Shown: positions 46,616-55,945, counted from the first letter of the stretch. The stretch: DNA of 64,000 bases from Rhizobium glycinendophyticum (GCF_006443685.1 NZ_VFYP01000004.1:1-64000); one strand, 5' to 3'. Numbers and translations: made by a program. The notes: a model not told the origin generated them from the sequence alone.

Positions 46616-47689
46616 TCAGAGCGCACCCTTTGCGGCAGCGTCCATGTAAGCTGTGGTGAAGCGAAGCTTCACATTGGCCTTGTCGCCGAGCACGGAACCA
46701 TCTGGCATCTCGATGCCGATGACATCAGCCGACGGCGCACCATTGCCAAGCAGGCCCTTGTCGAACAGGAAGGTGCGGACGAGATCCATGGTCTTGGGTA
46801 GATCGGGCGAAGCGGTGAAGGTGACGGCATCAGCCGGCTTGTCGAAGAGCTTCGTCGCCGCCATCTGCGCCTCAAAGCCGGCAAGGTCCGTGCCGGAGGC
46901 CGAGCCCATGGCAGTCCGGGCCGCCTTGCCTTCGTCGGTCGCTGCCGTCATCACGGCCAGGGTGTCGTACCAGATACCGGCGAGCGCCTTGCCGAAATCA
47001 GGATTGTCCTTCAGGACGTCGGAATTGGCGACCATCAGGTCGATGATCTCGCCCGGGATCTGCGAACTGTCGAAGACCTTCTTCGCCGACCTGTCCTCGA
47101 GAATGCTGGCGACCAGCGGGTTCCAGGTGACGACGGCCGAGACTTCCGGCGTCTGATAGGCGGCAACCATATCGGCGTCGGAGGTATTGACCACCTTCAC
47201 ATCCCGTTCGGACGAACCGATGCTTTCGAGCGCGCGCGCCAGCAGGTAGTGGGAAACGGAGAATTCGACGAGGTTGACGTTCTGGCCCTTCACATCCTCG
47301 AGCGTGTCCTTACCCTTCAGGATCACCGCATCATTGCCGTTGGAAAAGTCACCGACGATGACGGCGGTTGTGTCGACGCCGCCGGCGGCGGGGATAGACA
47401 AGCCGTCCATATTGGTGAGCGTCACCGCATCGAAGGCACCGGCGGTGTACTGGTTCATCGATTCCACATAGTCGTTGAACTGGGTGACCTCGATATTGAT
47501 GCCATACTTGTCGGCCCATTTCTTGACGATGCCATGGTCTGCCGCATAGCCCCACGGCATCCAGCCGACATAGATCGACCAGGCAACCTTGAAGTCCTTC
47601 TTCGGCGCAGCCTCTGCAGAAGTGAGGCTGGCCAGGGCCAAGGCGGCCGAAAGCGCAGTCATCGAAAGAAGCTTTGAAAACGTCTGCAT
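46616..47689 (-). CDS. ABC transporter substrate-binding protein (putative guanidine/urea type)
   Basis: 357 residues. The signal peptide ends at about SAEA-APKK. The mature domain (WSIYVGWMPWGYAADHGIVK, INIEVTQFNDYVESMNQYTA, DAVTLTNMDGLSIPAAGGVD) matches the NMT1/taurine-like binding proteins once called urea ABC transporter binding proteins. The start at 47689 gives AGGGGA a proper distance; an ATG six bases earlier is also possible. First gene after the guanidine-I riboswitch, so it would be translated only when guanidine is present. Confidence 0.9.
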   Translation of the reverse strand: MQTFSKLLSMTALSAALALASLTSAEAAPKKDFKVAWSIYVGWMPWGYAADHGIVKKWADKYGINIEVTQFNDYVESMNQYTAGAFDAVTLTNMDGLSIPAAGGVDTTAVIVGDFSNGNDAVILKGKDTLEDVKGQNVNLVEFSVSHYLLARALESIGSSERDVKVVNTSDADMVAAYQTPEVSAVVTWNPLVASILEDRSAKKVFDSSQIPGEIIDLMVANSDVLKDNPDFGKALAGIWYDTLAVMTAATDEGKAARTAMGSASGTDLAGFEAQMAATKLFDKPADAVTFTASPDLPKTMDLVRTFLFDKGLLGNGAPSADVIGIEMPDGSVLGDKANVKLRFTTAYMDAAAKGAL

Positions 47690-47761
47690 GTGCATTCCCC
47701 TTTTGGCTCATCTCAAAAAGGGATCGGCATGGACCATCGCGCCGCCAATCCCTTGGCTTAC

Positions 47762-47870
47762 GAGGTCTCCCGGGCTTTTGTCCCGCCGTGCACCCGTCGG
47801 GATGTCTCCCCGCCGGTAGCCGCTCTCGGACCAGTCGCGCTTCTCAAACGAAGCGCCGGAACCCTAGCGG
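47762..47870 (-). ncRNA. Guanidine-I (ykkC-yxkD) riboswitch
   Basis: The minus strand carries the ykkC consensus in order: CTAGGGTTCCGG at the 5' side (47856-47867), GGTCCGAGAG in the middle, and ACGGCGGGACAAAAGCCCGG followed by GAGA at the 3' side. Pairings around GGGACAAAAGCCC are kept. This class switches genes on when it binds guanidinium. It sits about 75-80 bases upstream of the binding-protein ATG and commands the whole operon down to atzF. Confidence 0.93.
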
Positions 47871-47891
47871 CCAACTCTGATATCGCTTCAT

Positions 47892-47906
47892 GCAAACACC
47901 GTGCCA
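47892..47906 (-). promoter_or_regulatory. Sigma-54 promoter of the guanidine operon
   Basis: The minus strand reads TGGCACGGTGTTTGC, an exact TGGCAC-N5-TTGC sigma-54 (RpoN) core with GG and GC at the right spacing. The start of transcription would be near 47880, about ten bases before the riboswitch. This implies nitrogen-status control, normally through NtrC. No clear NtrC site was identified upstream. Confidence 0.82.
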
Positions 47907-48105
47907 AGGCTGAGCGAGCCCTGAATCAAAGCCCTACTCCTGTCGCGGGGCAAAAAGTGCATACATTTTTGACAAAGGCTGGTCACAAACTATGCAATCA
48001 GATGGGAGTGAGGTTTGAGAATGTGTTCGCTTAATCGATATCTAGCAGGCATTGGGCGCTCGACACCGCGACCTGAGACGCCTCCAGCCTAGCGAGATGT
48101 GACCG

Positions 48106-49035
48106 TTATCCATAATCGACGTCGAGCAGTTCAAAGCGCTCAATGCGGTTACGGTTTTGAGCCAGGAAATTTGACTGTATGACGAATTTGTCTTTCAGAA
48201 GTCTCTCAGGCATGCCGAGACCAGGCCCCTGGCCGATCGCATCGTTCCAGCCGACATAAAGATAAGCGCTTTGGCTAGTCGCACGGCATAAGCTATGAAC
48301 GAGGTGGCGGATAGATCGTGAGGATCCAACACGCGCGGGTGCAAAGGTCGCGCATATCAGCAATAGCGGGACGGAGCGAATGATGCGTGGAGACGCGAGA
48401 ATAGCAACTTCCCCGTCGGTGGCGCAAAGATAGCGGTAAACCGGGGAGCTAATGCGACGTTTCATTTGCTCAAGACTAAGACGTATTCCCGAAGCTTCGG
48501 GGGAAGCACACTGAATACATGCTTGTGCAACGCCCTCAATGTCGTTGCGGACGCTCACAAGCCGACCAGGGCGGAGAAAGCTTAAGGGAGGCGCAAGCCC
48601 GAGGCGTACCGGGAGCGATGTCGCCTCGTCCATACGAAAGTGCCGCCTGTTGAGAACGGAAGCGCCAGCGTTTGCGTAAGCGAAGATGAGCTGCGCATCT
48701 TTCTGGGCGACGATCGTTTTCATCTCTTTGTAGAGAAGACTGGCGACTTTGGTCGATCGATAGTCCGGGGAAACGAACAAATCGACCAACTCGGCAGCGG
48801 TACATTCGCGATCATTCAGCACGAATGTCTTGAACAGGCAGCCCAGTTGGCCGATTTTGGAGCCATCGGAAAATGCGGATACAACCTTCACGTCGTCGTA
48901 TCCGCGCGTGTAGGTCCACGCAAATCTCTGCGCCGACAACGCTGGACCATCTTTTTGAAATGCCAACGAAGCCAGGTTCGATGTGAGTTCCGCGTTCAGC
49001 GCCAGTGGTTCTTCGACGTGTATCTTTAGAGTCAT
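48106..49035 (-). CDS. GNAT-family N-acetyltransferase-like protein
   Basis: 309 residues. The central segment AELVDLFVSPDYRSTKVASL followed by LYKEMKTIVAQKDAQLIFAY has the beta4-alpha3 acetyl-CoA-binding pattern of GNAT enzymes (R-S-x-x-x-A/S-x-x-L). The rest resembles the longer bacterial acyltransferases that act on polysaccharides or lipids. No signal peptide. The start at 49035 is chosen as the first Met before MTLKIHVEEP. It stands between the guanidine operon and the binding-protein gene, with no operon partner. Confidence 0.7.
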   Translation of the reverse strand: MTLKIHVEEPLALNAELTSNLASLAFQKDGPALSAQRFAWTYTRGYDDVKVVSAFSDGSKIGQLGCLFKTFVLNDRECTAAELVDLFVSPDYRSTKVASLLYKEMKTIVAQKDAQLIFAYANAGASVLNRRHFRMDEATSLPVRLGLAPPLSFLRPGRLVSVRNDIEGVAQACIQCASPEASGIRLSLEQMKRRISSPVYRYLCATDGEVAILASPRIIRSVPLLLICATFAPARVGSSRSIRHLVHSLCRATSQSAYLYVGWNDAIGQGPGLGMPERLLKDKFVIQSNFLAQNRNRIERFELLDVDYG

Positions 49036-49184
49036 AAAAGCCGCTCTCCGCACCAGCGCTTTCGTCACCCCGGCGCTCTAGGCCACCAGGGGTCTACCCG
49101 TCCGCCAATACCAGCTTCCACGCCAGGTGACCATTTTAAGAGGCTCGGCGCTCGGCATCGCATTGCGAAGGGAGCGAACTGGCT

Positions 49185-49979
49185 TCACTGAATGCTAAAC
49201 GGAAAATACTTTGCATTGATTTCGTCGTATTTACCGTTCGCCTTGATTTCATCCAGAGCTGTATCGAGGATCTGCAGGAGCTGGGTATCGTCCAGGCGAA
49301 CGGCGATACCTGCTCCCTCCCCAAAAAACTCGTCGTTTTTGATGTCCGAACCCGTGAACTCGCAACAGGCTCCCGCTCGTGTGTTCGCCAGCCAGTCATA
49401 GATGGCGAGCTTGTCTTCTAAAATAACATCGACTGTCCCATCGGCGAGCCCTTTATAGAGGTCCGGAGATGCATGGAACACGGTGGTCTCGACACCGGAG
49501 AGAAACCGCTTGGCATACTCCTCCTGCGAGGTGGCGGCCGTTACGCCGAGCTTCAAACCGGCCAGGTCTTTAAGATCTGCCGATAGTGCCTGAACATCCT
49601 TGCGCTTAACCAGGATTGAGGGGCTATCATAATAGCGACGAGTGAATGCCACCTTTGCGCGTCTTTCTGCGCTCATCGACATTGAGGAGACGATTGCGTC
49701 ATACCTCTTCTTGATGAGATCCGGGATCATTGCCGTCCACTCCTGGATCACAAACTCGCAATCCAGCTTCCCCGCGTCGCAAAGGGCCTTTGCCAGTTCA
49801 ACGTCAAACCCCTGCAATTCTCGATTTGCATCGAGGAAGTTGAAAGGTGGGAAAGCGCCTTCAACCGCAATTCGTATGTTTTGCCTCTGCTGGGAAAAAC
49901 TCGGAGCTTGAAATGAAAGCAAAAGCAAGACGGCCCCAGCCACAGGCAAGACCTTCTTGGAAAACAGTGTGATAGACAT
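49185..49979 (-). CDS. Polar amino-acid ABC transporter substrate-binding protein (orphan)
   Basis: 264 residues with a cleavable signal peptide (about 1-30) and a SBP_bac_3 domain: NIRIAVEGAFPPFNFLDANR, ELQGFDVELAKALCDAG, DAIVSSMSMSAERRAKVAFT and DVILEDKLAIYDWL. Members bind lysine, arginine, histidine or opines in the periplasm. GGGAGG upstream supports the start at 49979. No permease or ATPase lies nearby. Instead, a membrane GGDEF-EAL gene diverges 161 bases away, so the protein may act as a sensor rather than in transport (inference). Confidence 0.88.
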   Translation of the reverse strand: MSITLFSKKVLPVAGAVLLLLSFQAPSFSQQRQNIRIAVEGAFPPFNFLDANRELQGFDVELAKALCDAGKLDCEFVIQEWTAMIPDLIKKRYDAIVSSMSMSAERRAKVAFTRRYYDSPSILVKRKDVQALSADLKDLAGLKLGVTAATSQEEYAKRFLSGVETTVFHASPDLYKGLADGTVDVILEDKLAIYDWLANTRAGACCEFTGSDIKNDEFFGEGAGIAVRLDDTQLLQILDTALDEIKANGKYDEINAKYFPFSIQ

Positions 49980-50140
49980 TGCAAGCCTCCCTCTGCTGTC
50001 ACGCTTCAAGGACCGTTCATCCTTCAACCTAAGCACGTAAGTCTTAAAGAGGTCGCTCCGGAATTGGCTAAGTTTGCCTCTTCTTGAAAAGCATTTGGTA
50101 ATTCGTGTCGTTCATAACGATGTAGGGCGGGAGGAGATCT

Positions 50141-52450
50141 GTGAGCGTACACTTGTCAATTGCGTCTTCGAACCGACCATCGCGCTGGGCAACCTACAAG
50201 ATTACGCTCATCCTCCTGACATTGAGCGGTCTTGCCGTGCTTGGGCTTGTCTTTCTGGCGGCGTTTTGGGCTGCAACAGAAAGCGACGCTGTCGCACAAG
50301 AACGCCAGCGACGCCTGGTGAATGACCGCCTGCAGGCCCAGATGGATCAGGCGGCTCATGAAATCGAATTGATGTCCGTCGGCTTTTCTTCATTTTTGAA
50401 CAGCGGTCCCGGGCAGAAAGCCCCGCTGGATCTTGCGCGCGCGACGTGGTCGGCAGCAACATTTGGACGAATTGCAACATCGGTGTTTCGCTATGACGCC
50501 GCTTTCGTGGTCAACGCGAATGGTGAGCTTGTTGTGCCAAGAGACGCCGACAACGACAAACGCTATCGTTGGCTTAAACCTTTGCTAATGCCTTTGCTTC
50601 GTAGGGAGACGGCCCTACCGGATTCCCTCTCCCTCTTTGTCAGGAATGGAAAACCTTCGGCAAAGATCGGGCTGATGAAGCTAGAAGGGAGACCCTCTAT
50701 TGCGGGCGCAATTCCGATATCCATGGTGGAGCATAAGGACATTGCCCAACGTCCAGGGGAGAGTGGTCTCTATCTGGTCGCATTCCGGTTCCTGGATGGA
50801 GCTGCACTCCAGGAGCTGAGCAAGGAGCAAGGACTTGCGGGCGCGCGCTATTCGCGAGCATCGGATCAGGATCCAAACGAAATCGCGTTTCAGATCAACG
50901 CGACGGCGACGGATGACCCTATCGGTTTTATAATATGGGCACCTGAACTACCGGGTTCTCGAGTTGTCGGTAGGTTGATCCCGGTACTTTCTGGCTGCGG
51001 GCTGATCATCGCGGCTCTCTTCCTCGCGCTGATGTTTCGTCTGCGTTCGAGCCTGCGAAGACTCAGCGAGAGTGAGGAAACAGCCCGACATCTCTCACTT
51101 CATGACGCGCTCACGGACCTTCCCAACCGTGCCTTTTTCAATGCACGGCTTGAGGATTGTCGCCAGCAGGTTACCAGCTCTGACAAGGGGCAGGCCCTGG
51201 CGCTTCTCGATCTCGATCATTTCAAAGAAGTGAACGACACTTTCGGTCATGCTGTCGGCGATCAGCTTTTGCAAGCGGCCGTGACACGAATGAAGATAGC
51301 AATAGGCTCCTCGCATTTTCTTGCCCGCATCGGAGGCGACGAATTCGCTCTCTTGATCGAAAGAGGAACTTCAATCGAAGATGCGATAAGCCTTTGCGTC
51401 CATATTGTCGAACTGATCGGGGCTCCCTACAACTTGGGCAATAGCTCGATCGCAGTACGTATCGGATGTTCGGCGGGACTGGCCATCCTCGATGGACAGA
51501 CTGTAAACATCTCGGAATGGCTGCGCAGGGCAGATGTCGCGCTATACGTTGCCAAAGGCGCGGGGAAAAACCGCGCTGTTCTCTATGATGGTGCCTTTGA
51601 TGAGGGGGCAATTGAGCGAGAAAGACTAAAAGCTGATCTGAACCGGATCTTCCAGGAGCACGAGATAGTGCACGATCTGCATGGCACGCCGGGTCTTGGT
51701 CACGAGCTCGAGGAATTAGAGGTTTTCTTCCAGAGTATCCACGGTGGGGATCGAACCGAAGATCTGGCGGGTGCGGAAGCTTTGGTCAGATGGCGCCATC
51801 CTCAACGGGGCTTATTGTCGCCAGACGTTTTCATACCCCTCCTTGAAGAACTTGGGCTGATGGACAGGCTGGGTCGCTTTGTTCTCAGTCGCGCTCTTCG
51901 CGCAGCAATGACTTGGCCAGACACCATGACCATCTCGGTCAACGTCTCGCCGTCGCAACTTAAAAATCCCCATTTTGCGCAGGACGTGCTGTCCATCTTG
52001 GAGACCCATCGGCTGAACCCAGCCCGCCTTGAGCTTGAACTCACGGAAGCAGCTCTATTCAAAGCAGATAGAGCAATGAAGAAGTCACTAAAGCGCCTTC
52101 GCTCTGTGGGTGTTCGCATTGCCCTGGATGATTTCGGCACCGGTTATTCGTCTCTAAGCCACCTTGTCCAGTTCAACATTGACCGCATAAAAATCGACAA
52201 GTCATTTGTCAAACTCCTCGGCACCAAAGCGGAAGGAGCAGCAATTGTGTCCGCTGTGCTATCGTTAAGCCGTAGCCTTGGAACATCGACGACAGCCGAG
52301 GGAGTGGAGACATTCGGACAGCGCGATTTCCTACGCGTGGCAGGATGCACACACCTTCAAGGCTATCTTTATTCCAAGCCTATGACTGAGCATGATTTCC
52401 GCGCCTTCATCCGATCTTCCAACGGAAGTGAGAGACTGCGTAAGGTTTGA
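50141..52450 (+). CDS. Membrane GGDEF-EAL cyclic-di-GMP protein
   Basis: 769 residues from a GTG with GGGAGGAG upstream. Two membrane helices (about 21-44 and 277-300) flank a periplasmic sensor of about 230 residues, CHASE4-like or unclassified. The GGDEF domain has the intact site RIGGDEFALL (about 398). The EAL domain keeps AEALVRWRHP (about 545), ISVNVSPSQL, ELTEAAL, LDDFGTGYSS, IKIDKSFVK and AEGVET, so both diguanylate cyclase and phosphodiesterase activity are possible. The periplasmic sensor faces the same compartment as the divergently encoded binding protein. Confidence 0.9.
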   Translation: MSVHLSIASSNRPSRWATYKITLILLTLSGLAVLGLVFLAAFWAATESDAVAQERQRRLVNDRLQAQMDQAAHEIELMSVGFSSFLNSGPGQKAPLDLARATWSAATFGRIATSVFRYDAAFVVNANGELVVPRDADNDKRYRWLKPLLMPLLRRETALPDSLSLFVRNGKPSAKIGLMKLEGRPSIAGAIPISMVEHKDIAQRPGESGLYLVAFRFLDGAALQELSKEQGLAGARYSRASDQDPNEIAFQINATATDDPIGFIIWAPELPGSRVVGRLIPVLSGCGLIIAALFLALMFRLRSSLRRLSESEETARHLSLHDALTDLPNRAFFNARLEDCRQQVTSSDKGQALALLDLDHFKEVNDTFGHAVGDQLLQAAVTRMKIAIGSSHFLARIGGDEFALLIERGTSIEDAISLCVHIVELIGAPYNLGNSSIAVRIGCSAGLAILDGQTVNISEWLRRADVALYVAKGAGKNRAVLYDGAFDEGAIERERLKADLNRIFQEHEIVHDLHGTPGLGHELEELEVFFQSIHGGDRTEDLAGAEALVRWRHPQRGLLSPDVFIPLLEELGLMDRLGRFVLSRALRAAMTWPDTMTISVNVSPSQLKNPHFAQDVLSILETHRLNPARLELELTEAALFKADRAMKKSLKRLRSVGVRIALDDFGTGYSSLSHLVQFNIDRIKIDKSFVKLLGTKAEGAAIVSAVLSLSRSLGTSTTAEGVETFGQRDFLRVAGCTHLQGYLYSKPMTEHDFRAFIRSSNGSERLRKV

Positions 52451-52672
52451 GCAAGTGGCAAAACCTCACCTTCAACGATCTATCAGGTAGCACCGCTACC
52501 CGCCCTACCGAATTCCGGTCCTCGCCGTAACACCAATAGCCACTTAGTTCATAGCTGCCCAAGGACTAACTTGCCAGGCCTGATCTTGACGGCTGAGCCA
52601 AAAAAGATGCGCCGAGATCTCTCCCACATCATCTTTGACTCCCGTTGACAATCTACATTCCTGCTGATTGAT

Positions 52673-53404
52673 ATGATGTCAGACCAATTTGAGACGATGA
52701 TGAAGTCGACCCTTACTCCCCTCCCCCCTGCAGATCGTGGCCGACAGGTGACGGATTCGCTGGCGGACTACATCCAGCAGTCGGCGCTCGTGGCCGGAGA
52801 CCGGTTGCCGGCCGAGCGAGAGTTGATGGCGGCGCTCGGCGTCGGACGCTCGACGATCCGCGAGGTCATCCGCCAGTTCCAGGCGCTCGGCGTCATGGAA
52901 ACGCGCAAGGGCAGCGGCACCTATCTCTTGAAGCCAATCACTTCGGCCACGATCCATATGCCGCTCTCCGTCAACATGGGCAGCCTCAGAGATGCCCTGT
53001 TGCAGACGCTCGAGGTTCGTCGCGGCATCGAATGCGAAGCCTGCATGGCTGCCGCCCGCCGTCGCACCAAGGAAGACCTTCGCCATATCAGCGAGGCGCT
53101 GGATGAGATGGAACGGGTCCATCTGGAAAAAGGAACGGCCGGCAAGGAAGACCTCGTCTTCCACCTCGCCATCTACGACGCCACGCACAATCCGCTCTTC
53201 CGCCAGCTTCTCGAACAGATGCGCGAGGCATTCGAGAGCTTCTGGGACACGCCCTTTGACCGGCCGGACTTCGCCCGTCGGTCCTTTCCCTATCACCGCA
53301 CCCTGTTCAACGCGATCGTGGCCCAGGACACCGAGGCAGCGCGGCGCGAGACCATCAAGATCCTCGACATCGTTGAGGAAGACATCAAGGAAATGTCCAA
53401 ATGA
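52673..53404 (+). CDS. GntR-family (FadR type) regulator
   Basis: 243 residues. The N-terminal winged helix (about 25-90) has AGDRLPAERELMAALGVGRS followed by TIREVIRQFQALGV; the C-terminal all-helical FCD domain has LEVRRGIECEACMAAARRRT and FHLAIYDATHNPLFRQLLEQ, with metal-ligand His residues. The start may be lower, at an ATG at about 52697-52700, since TTGACA at 52646 and a GTCAGAC core overlap the first codons. It overlaps the PLP-enzyme gene by four bases and probably represses its own operon. Confidence 0.88.
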   Translation: MMSDQFETMMKSTLTPLPPADRGRQVTDSLADYIQQSALVAGDRLPAERELMAALGVGRSTIREVIRQFQALGVMETRKGSGTYLLKPITSATIHMPLSVNMGSLRDALLQTLEVRRGIECEACMAAARRRTKEDLRHISEALDEMERVHLEKGTAGKEDLVFHLAIYDATHNPLFRQLLEQMREAFESFWDTPFDRPDFARRSFPYHRTLFNAIVAQDTEAARRETIKILDIVEEDIKEMSK

Positions 53405-54573
53405 TCAACGGCTCTGATCCGTTCGAGCTCGCCTCTCTCATCGTTGCCCATGACGAGACCAATGCGTTCGAGGCAGTCGTGCCGCCGATCGTGCAGACCT
53501 CGCTCTTCACGTTCGAGACCTACGACGAAATGGTCGCCACCTATCGTGGCGAGCGCAATCGTCCCGTCTATTCGCGCGGCCTTAATCCGACGGTCCGCCA
53601 TTTTGAAGAAATGCTGGCCAAGCTCGAAGGCGGCGAGGATGCACTTGGTTTCGGCAGCGGGATGGCTGCGATCTCCTCCACGGTCATCACCTTTGTCGAA
53701 CCTGGCGATCGTATCGTCGCGGTCCGCCATCTCTATCCCGATGCCTTCCGTCTGTTCGGCACGCTGTTGAAGCGGATGAAGGTCGACGTGACCTATGTCG
53801 ACGGCACCGATCTCGATGCGGTGGACGCGGCCATGGCCGGCGCCAAGCTGCTTTATCTGGAAAGCCCGACCAGCTGGATCATGGAGCCGCACGACGTGGC
53901 TGCCCTTGCGGCCATCGCCAGGAAACACGGCGCGGTCAGCGTGATCGACAACAGCTGGGCAAGCCCGATCTTCCAGCAGCCTCTGGCACTCGGAGTCGAT
54001 ATCGTCCTGCATTCGGCCTCGAAATATCTCGGCGGCCACAGCGATGTCGTCGCTGGCGTCGTCACCGGATCGAAGACGCTGATCGATCGCATCCGCGGCG
54101 AGGCCTCGCCTTATCTCGGCGGCAAGATGTCGCCATTCGATGCCTGGCTTTTGATCCGGGGGTTGCGCACGCTTCCGATGCGTATGAAGGCGCATGAGGC
54201 CTCGGCTCTCGACATTGCTCGGCGGCTGAAGGCGCTCGACGTGGTCGAGCAAGTCAACCATCCAGGGCTCGCCAACCAATTGCCCCCGGGCCTTTCCGGC
54301 ACATCTGGCCTCTTCTCCTTCGTCTTCCGCGGAGGTGTCGATATCAGGGTCTTCTGCGACAAGCTGCAGCTTTTCAAGCTCGGCGTCAGCTGGGGTGGCC
54401 ACGAAAGTCTCGTGGTGCCGGGCGAGGTCGTGCTGCAGCAGAAAGCCCAACCGAATTCCGCGCATGCCTTCGGCATGAACCCGCGGTCCGTGCGCCTCCA
54501 TGTCGGCCTCGAGGGAACCGAGGTCTTGTGGAGGGATCTGGAGACGGCCATCGCCGCCGCCAAACAGCCCTGA
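53401..54573 (+). CDS. PLP-dependent enzyme of the Cys/Met metabolism family
   Basis: 390 residues of the cystathionine beta-lyase/gamma-synthase fold type I. YSRGLNPTVRHFEEMLAKLE, the PLP-phosphate site GFGSGMAAIS, DNSWASPIFQQPLALG, and the Schiff-base Lys in HSASKYLGGHSDVVAG. It can break or form C-S bonds in amino acids. Start by ATGA overlap with gntR; the binding-protein gene follows 42 bases later. A C-S lyase between a regulator and a carbohydrate-type importer is unusual, hinting that the imported compound carries sulfur or that an amino-acid derivative is the substrate (inference). Confidence 0.88.
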   Translation: MINGSDPFELASLIVAHDETNAFEAVVPPIVQTSLFTFETYDEMVATYRGERNRPVYSRGLNPTVRHFEEMLAKLEGGEDALGFGSGMAAISSTVITFVEPGDRIVAVRHLYPDAFRLFGTLLKRMKVDVTYVDGTDLDAVDAAMAGAKLLYLESPTSWIMEPHDVAALAAIARKHGAVSVIDNSWASPIFQQPLALGVDIVLHSASKYLGGHSDVVAGVVTGSKTLIDRIRGEASPYLGGKMSPFDAWLLIRGLRTLPMRMKAHEASALDIARRLKALDVVEQVNHPGLANQLPPGLSGTSGLFSFVFRGGVDIRVFCDKLQLFKLGVSWGGHESLVVPGEVVLQQKAQPNSAHAFGMNPRSVRLHVGLEGTEVLWRDLETAIAAAKQP

Positions 54574-54615
54574 GCCCTGTCGAACCAATCCAAAAAACAG
54601 TGGAGGAACTGTATA

Positions 54616-55875
54616 ATGAAAACCCTTTTGACAGCAGCCTTGATGAGCGCCCTGATGGCGGGGACGGCCCTGGCCGACACCACGCTCAAGCTCGTGGAAG
54701 TGATCACGAGCCCCGAACGCACCGAAACCCTGAAGTCGATCGTCTCGAAATTCGAGACGGAAAACCCCGGCACCAAGGTCGAGATCATCTCGTTGCCCTG
54801 GGGCGAGGCCTTCCAGAAATTCGCCACCATGGTCTCGGCCGGCGAAATTCCCGACGTCATGGAAATGCCCGATACCTGGCTGTCGCTCTATGCCAACAAT
54901 GGCATCGTCGAGAACCTCGAGCCCTATCTGAAGACCTGGGACCAGACGGCTGATCTTTCCGACCGCGCGCTCGAGCTCGGCCGCGACGTCAAGGACACGG
55001 CCTATATGCTGCCTTACGGCTTCTATCTCCGGGCCATGTTCTACAACAAGAAGCTGCTCGCCGAAGCCGGCGTCTCCGAACCGCCGAAGACGATGGAAGA
55101 CTTCGCTGAAGCCTCCAAGAAGGTTTCGGCTCTGCCCGGCAAATATGGCTACTGCCTGCGTGGCGGCCCGGGCGGCCTGAACGGCTGGGTCATGTTCGGC
55201 GCCTCTATGGCCGGCTCGAACGCCTTCTTCACCGAAGACGGCACCTCGACCTTCAACTCCGAAGGCTGGGTCAAGGGCCTCACCTGGCTGATCGACCTCT
55301 ACAAGAACGGTTACGCCCCGAAAGATTCGGTCAACTGGGGCTTCAACGAGATCGTTGCCGGCTTCTACAGCGGCACCTGCGCCTTCCTCGACCAGGATCC
55401 GGATGCCCTCATCGCGATTGCCGAACACATGGGCGAAGACGACTATGGCGTCATGACCATGCCGAAGGGTCCCGACGGCAAGACCTTCCCGACCATTGGT
55501 TACGCCGGCTGGTCGATGATGTCGGCCAGTGCCAACAAGGATTTGTCCTGGAAGCTGATCGCAACGCTTGAAGGCAAGGAAGGCAATATTGCGTGGAACA
55601 AGCGAACCGGTGCGCTTCCCGCACTCAAGTCCGCCGAGAACGACCCTTTCTATGCGAGCCCGCAGTTCAAGGGCTGGTTTGAGGAACTTTCCGACAAGGA
55701 TGCCGTCCCGACCGTGATGCCGACGCATCTGGAAGAGTTTGCCTTCTTCAAGGATTCGCTCGTGATCAAGACCTCGCAGCAGGCGCTGCTCGGCGACATC
55801 ACCCCGCAGGAACTGGCCGACCAGTGGGCGGAGTACCTGACCAAGGCTCAGCAGAAGCACCTGGCCAAGAAGTGA
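54616..55875 (+). CDS. Carbohydrate-type ABC transporter substrate-binding protein
   Basis: 419 residues. The signal peptide (LTAALMSALMAGTALA-D) is cleaved at about residue 20; the mature SBP_bac_1 domain includes LVEVITSPERTETLKSIVSK, YMLPYGFYLRAMFYNKKLLA and NGWVMFGASMAG. It collects substrate in the periplasm for the two permeases and ATPase that follow. GGAGG precedes the start. A strong hairpin after the stop separates it from the permeases. Confidence 0.92.
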   Translation: MKTLLTAALMSALMAGTALADTTLKLVEVITSPERTETLKSIVSKFETENPGTKVEIISLPWGEAFQKFATMVSAGEIPDVMEMPDTWLSLYANNGIVENLEPYLKTWDQTADLSDRALELGRDVKDTAYMLPYGFYLRAMFYNKKLLAEAGVSEPPKTMEDFAEASKKVSALPGKYGYCLRGGPGGLNGWVMFGASMAGSNAFFTEDGTSTFNSEGWVKGLTWLIDLYKNGYAPKDSVNWGFNEIVAGFYSGTCAFLDQDPDALIAIAEHMGEDDYGVMTMPKGPDGKTFPTIGYAGWSMMSASANKDLSWKLIATLEGKEGNIAWNKRTGALPALKSAENDPFYASPQFKGWFEELSDKDAVPTVMPTHLEEFAFFKDSLVIKTSQQALLGDITPQELADQWAEYLTKAQQKHLAKK

Positions 55876-55882
55876 GCTGAAC

Positions 55883-55914
55883 GACCGGGCGGAGCCTCGG
55901 CGCTTCGCCCGGTC
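55883..55914 (+). promoter_or_regulatory. Intercistronic hairpin after the binding-protein gene
   Basis: A perfect 9-bp stem, GACCGGGCG and CGCCCGGTC, with a 14-base loop and no T run. Hairpins at this place usually protect the binding-protein message from decay or partly stop transcription, giving more binding protein than permease. Confidence 0.6.
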
Positions 55915-55945
55915 GGTCAAGCACAAACAGATGAAAGCCTGAACG

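Noticed and set aside
47907..48105. An NtrC binding site upstream of the sigma-54 promoter
   Set aside because: A TGCATA...TATGCA pair (about 47958-47997) was seen, but its spacing does not match the NtrC consensus, so no site is claimed.
53293..55926. An 877-codon minus-strand frame
   Set aside because: It is antisense to the PLP-enzyme and binding-protein genes, which are certain; long antisense frames are common in GC-rich coding DNA with this codon pattern.
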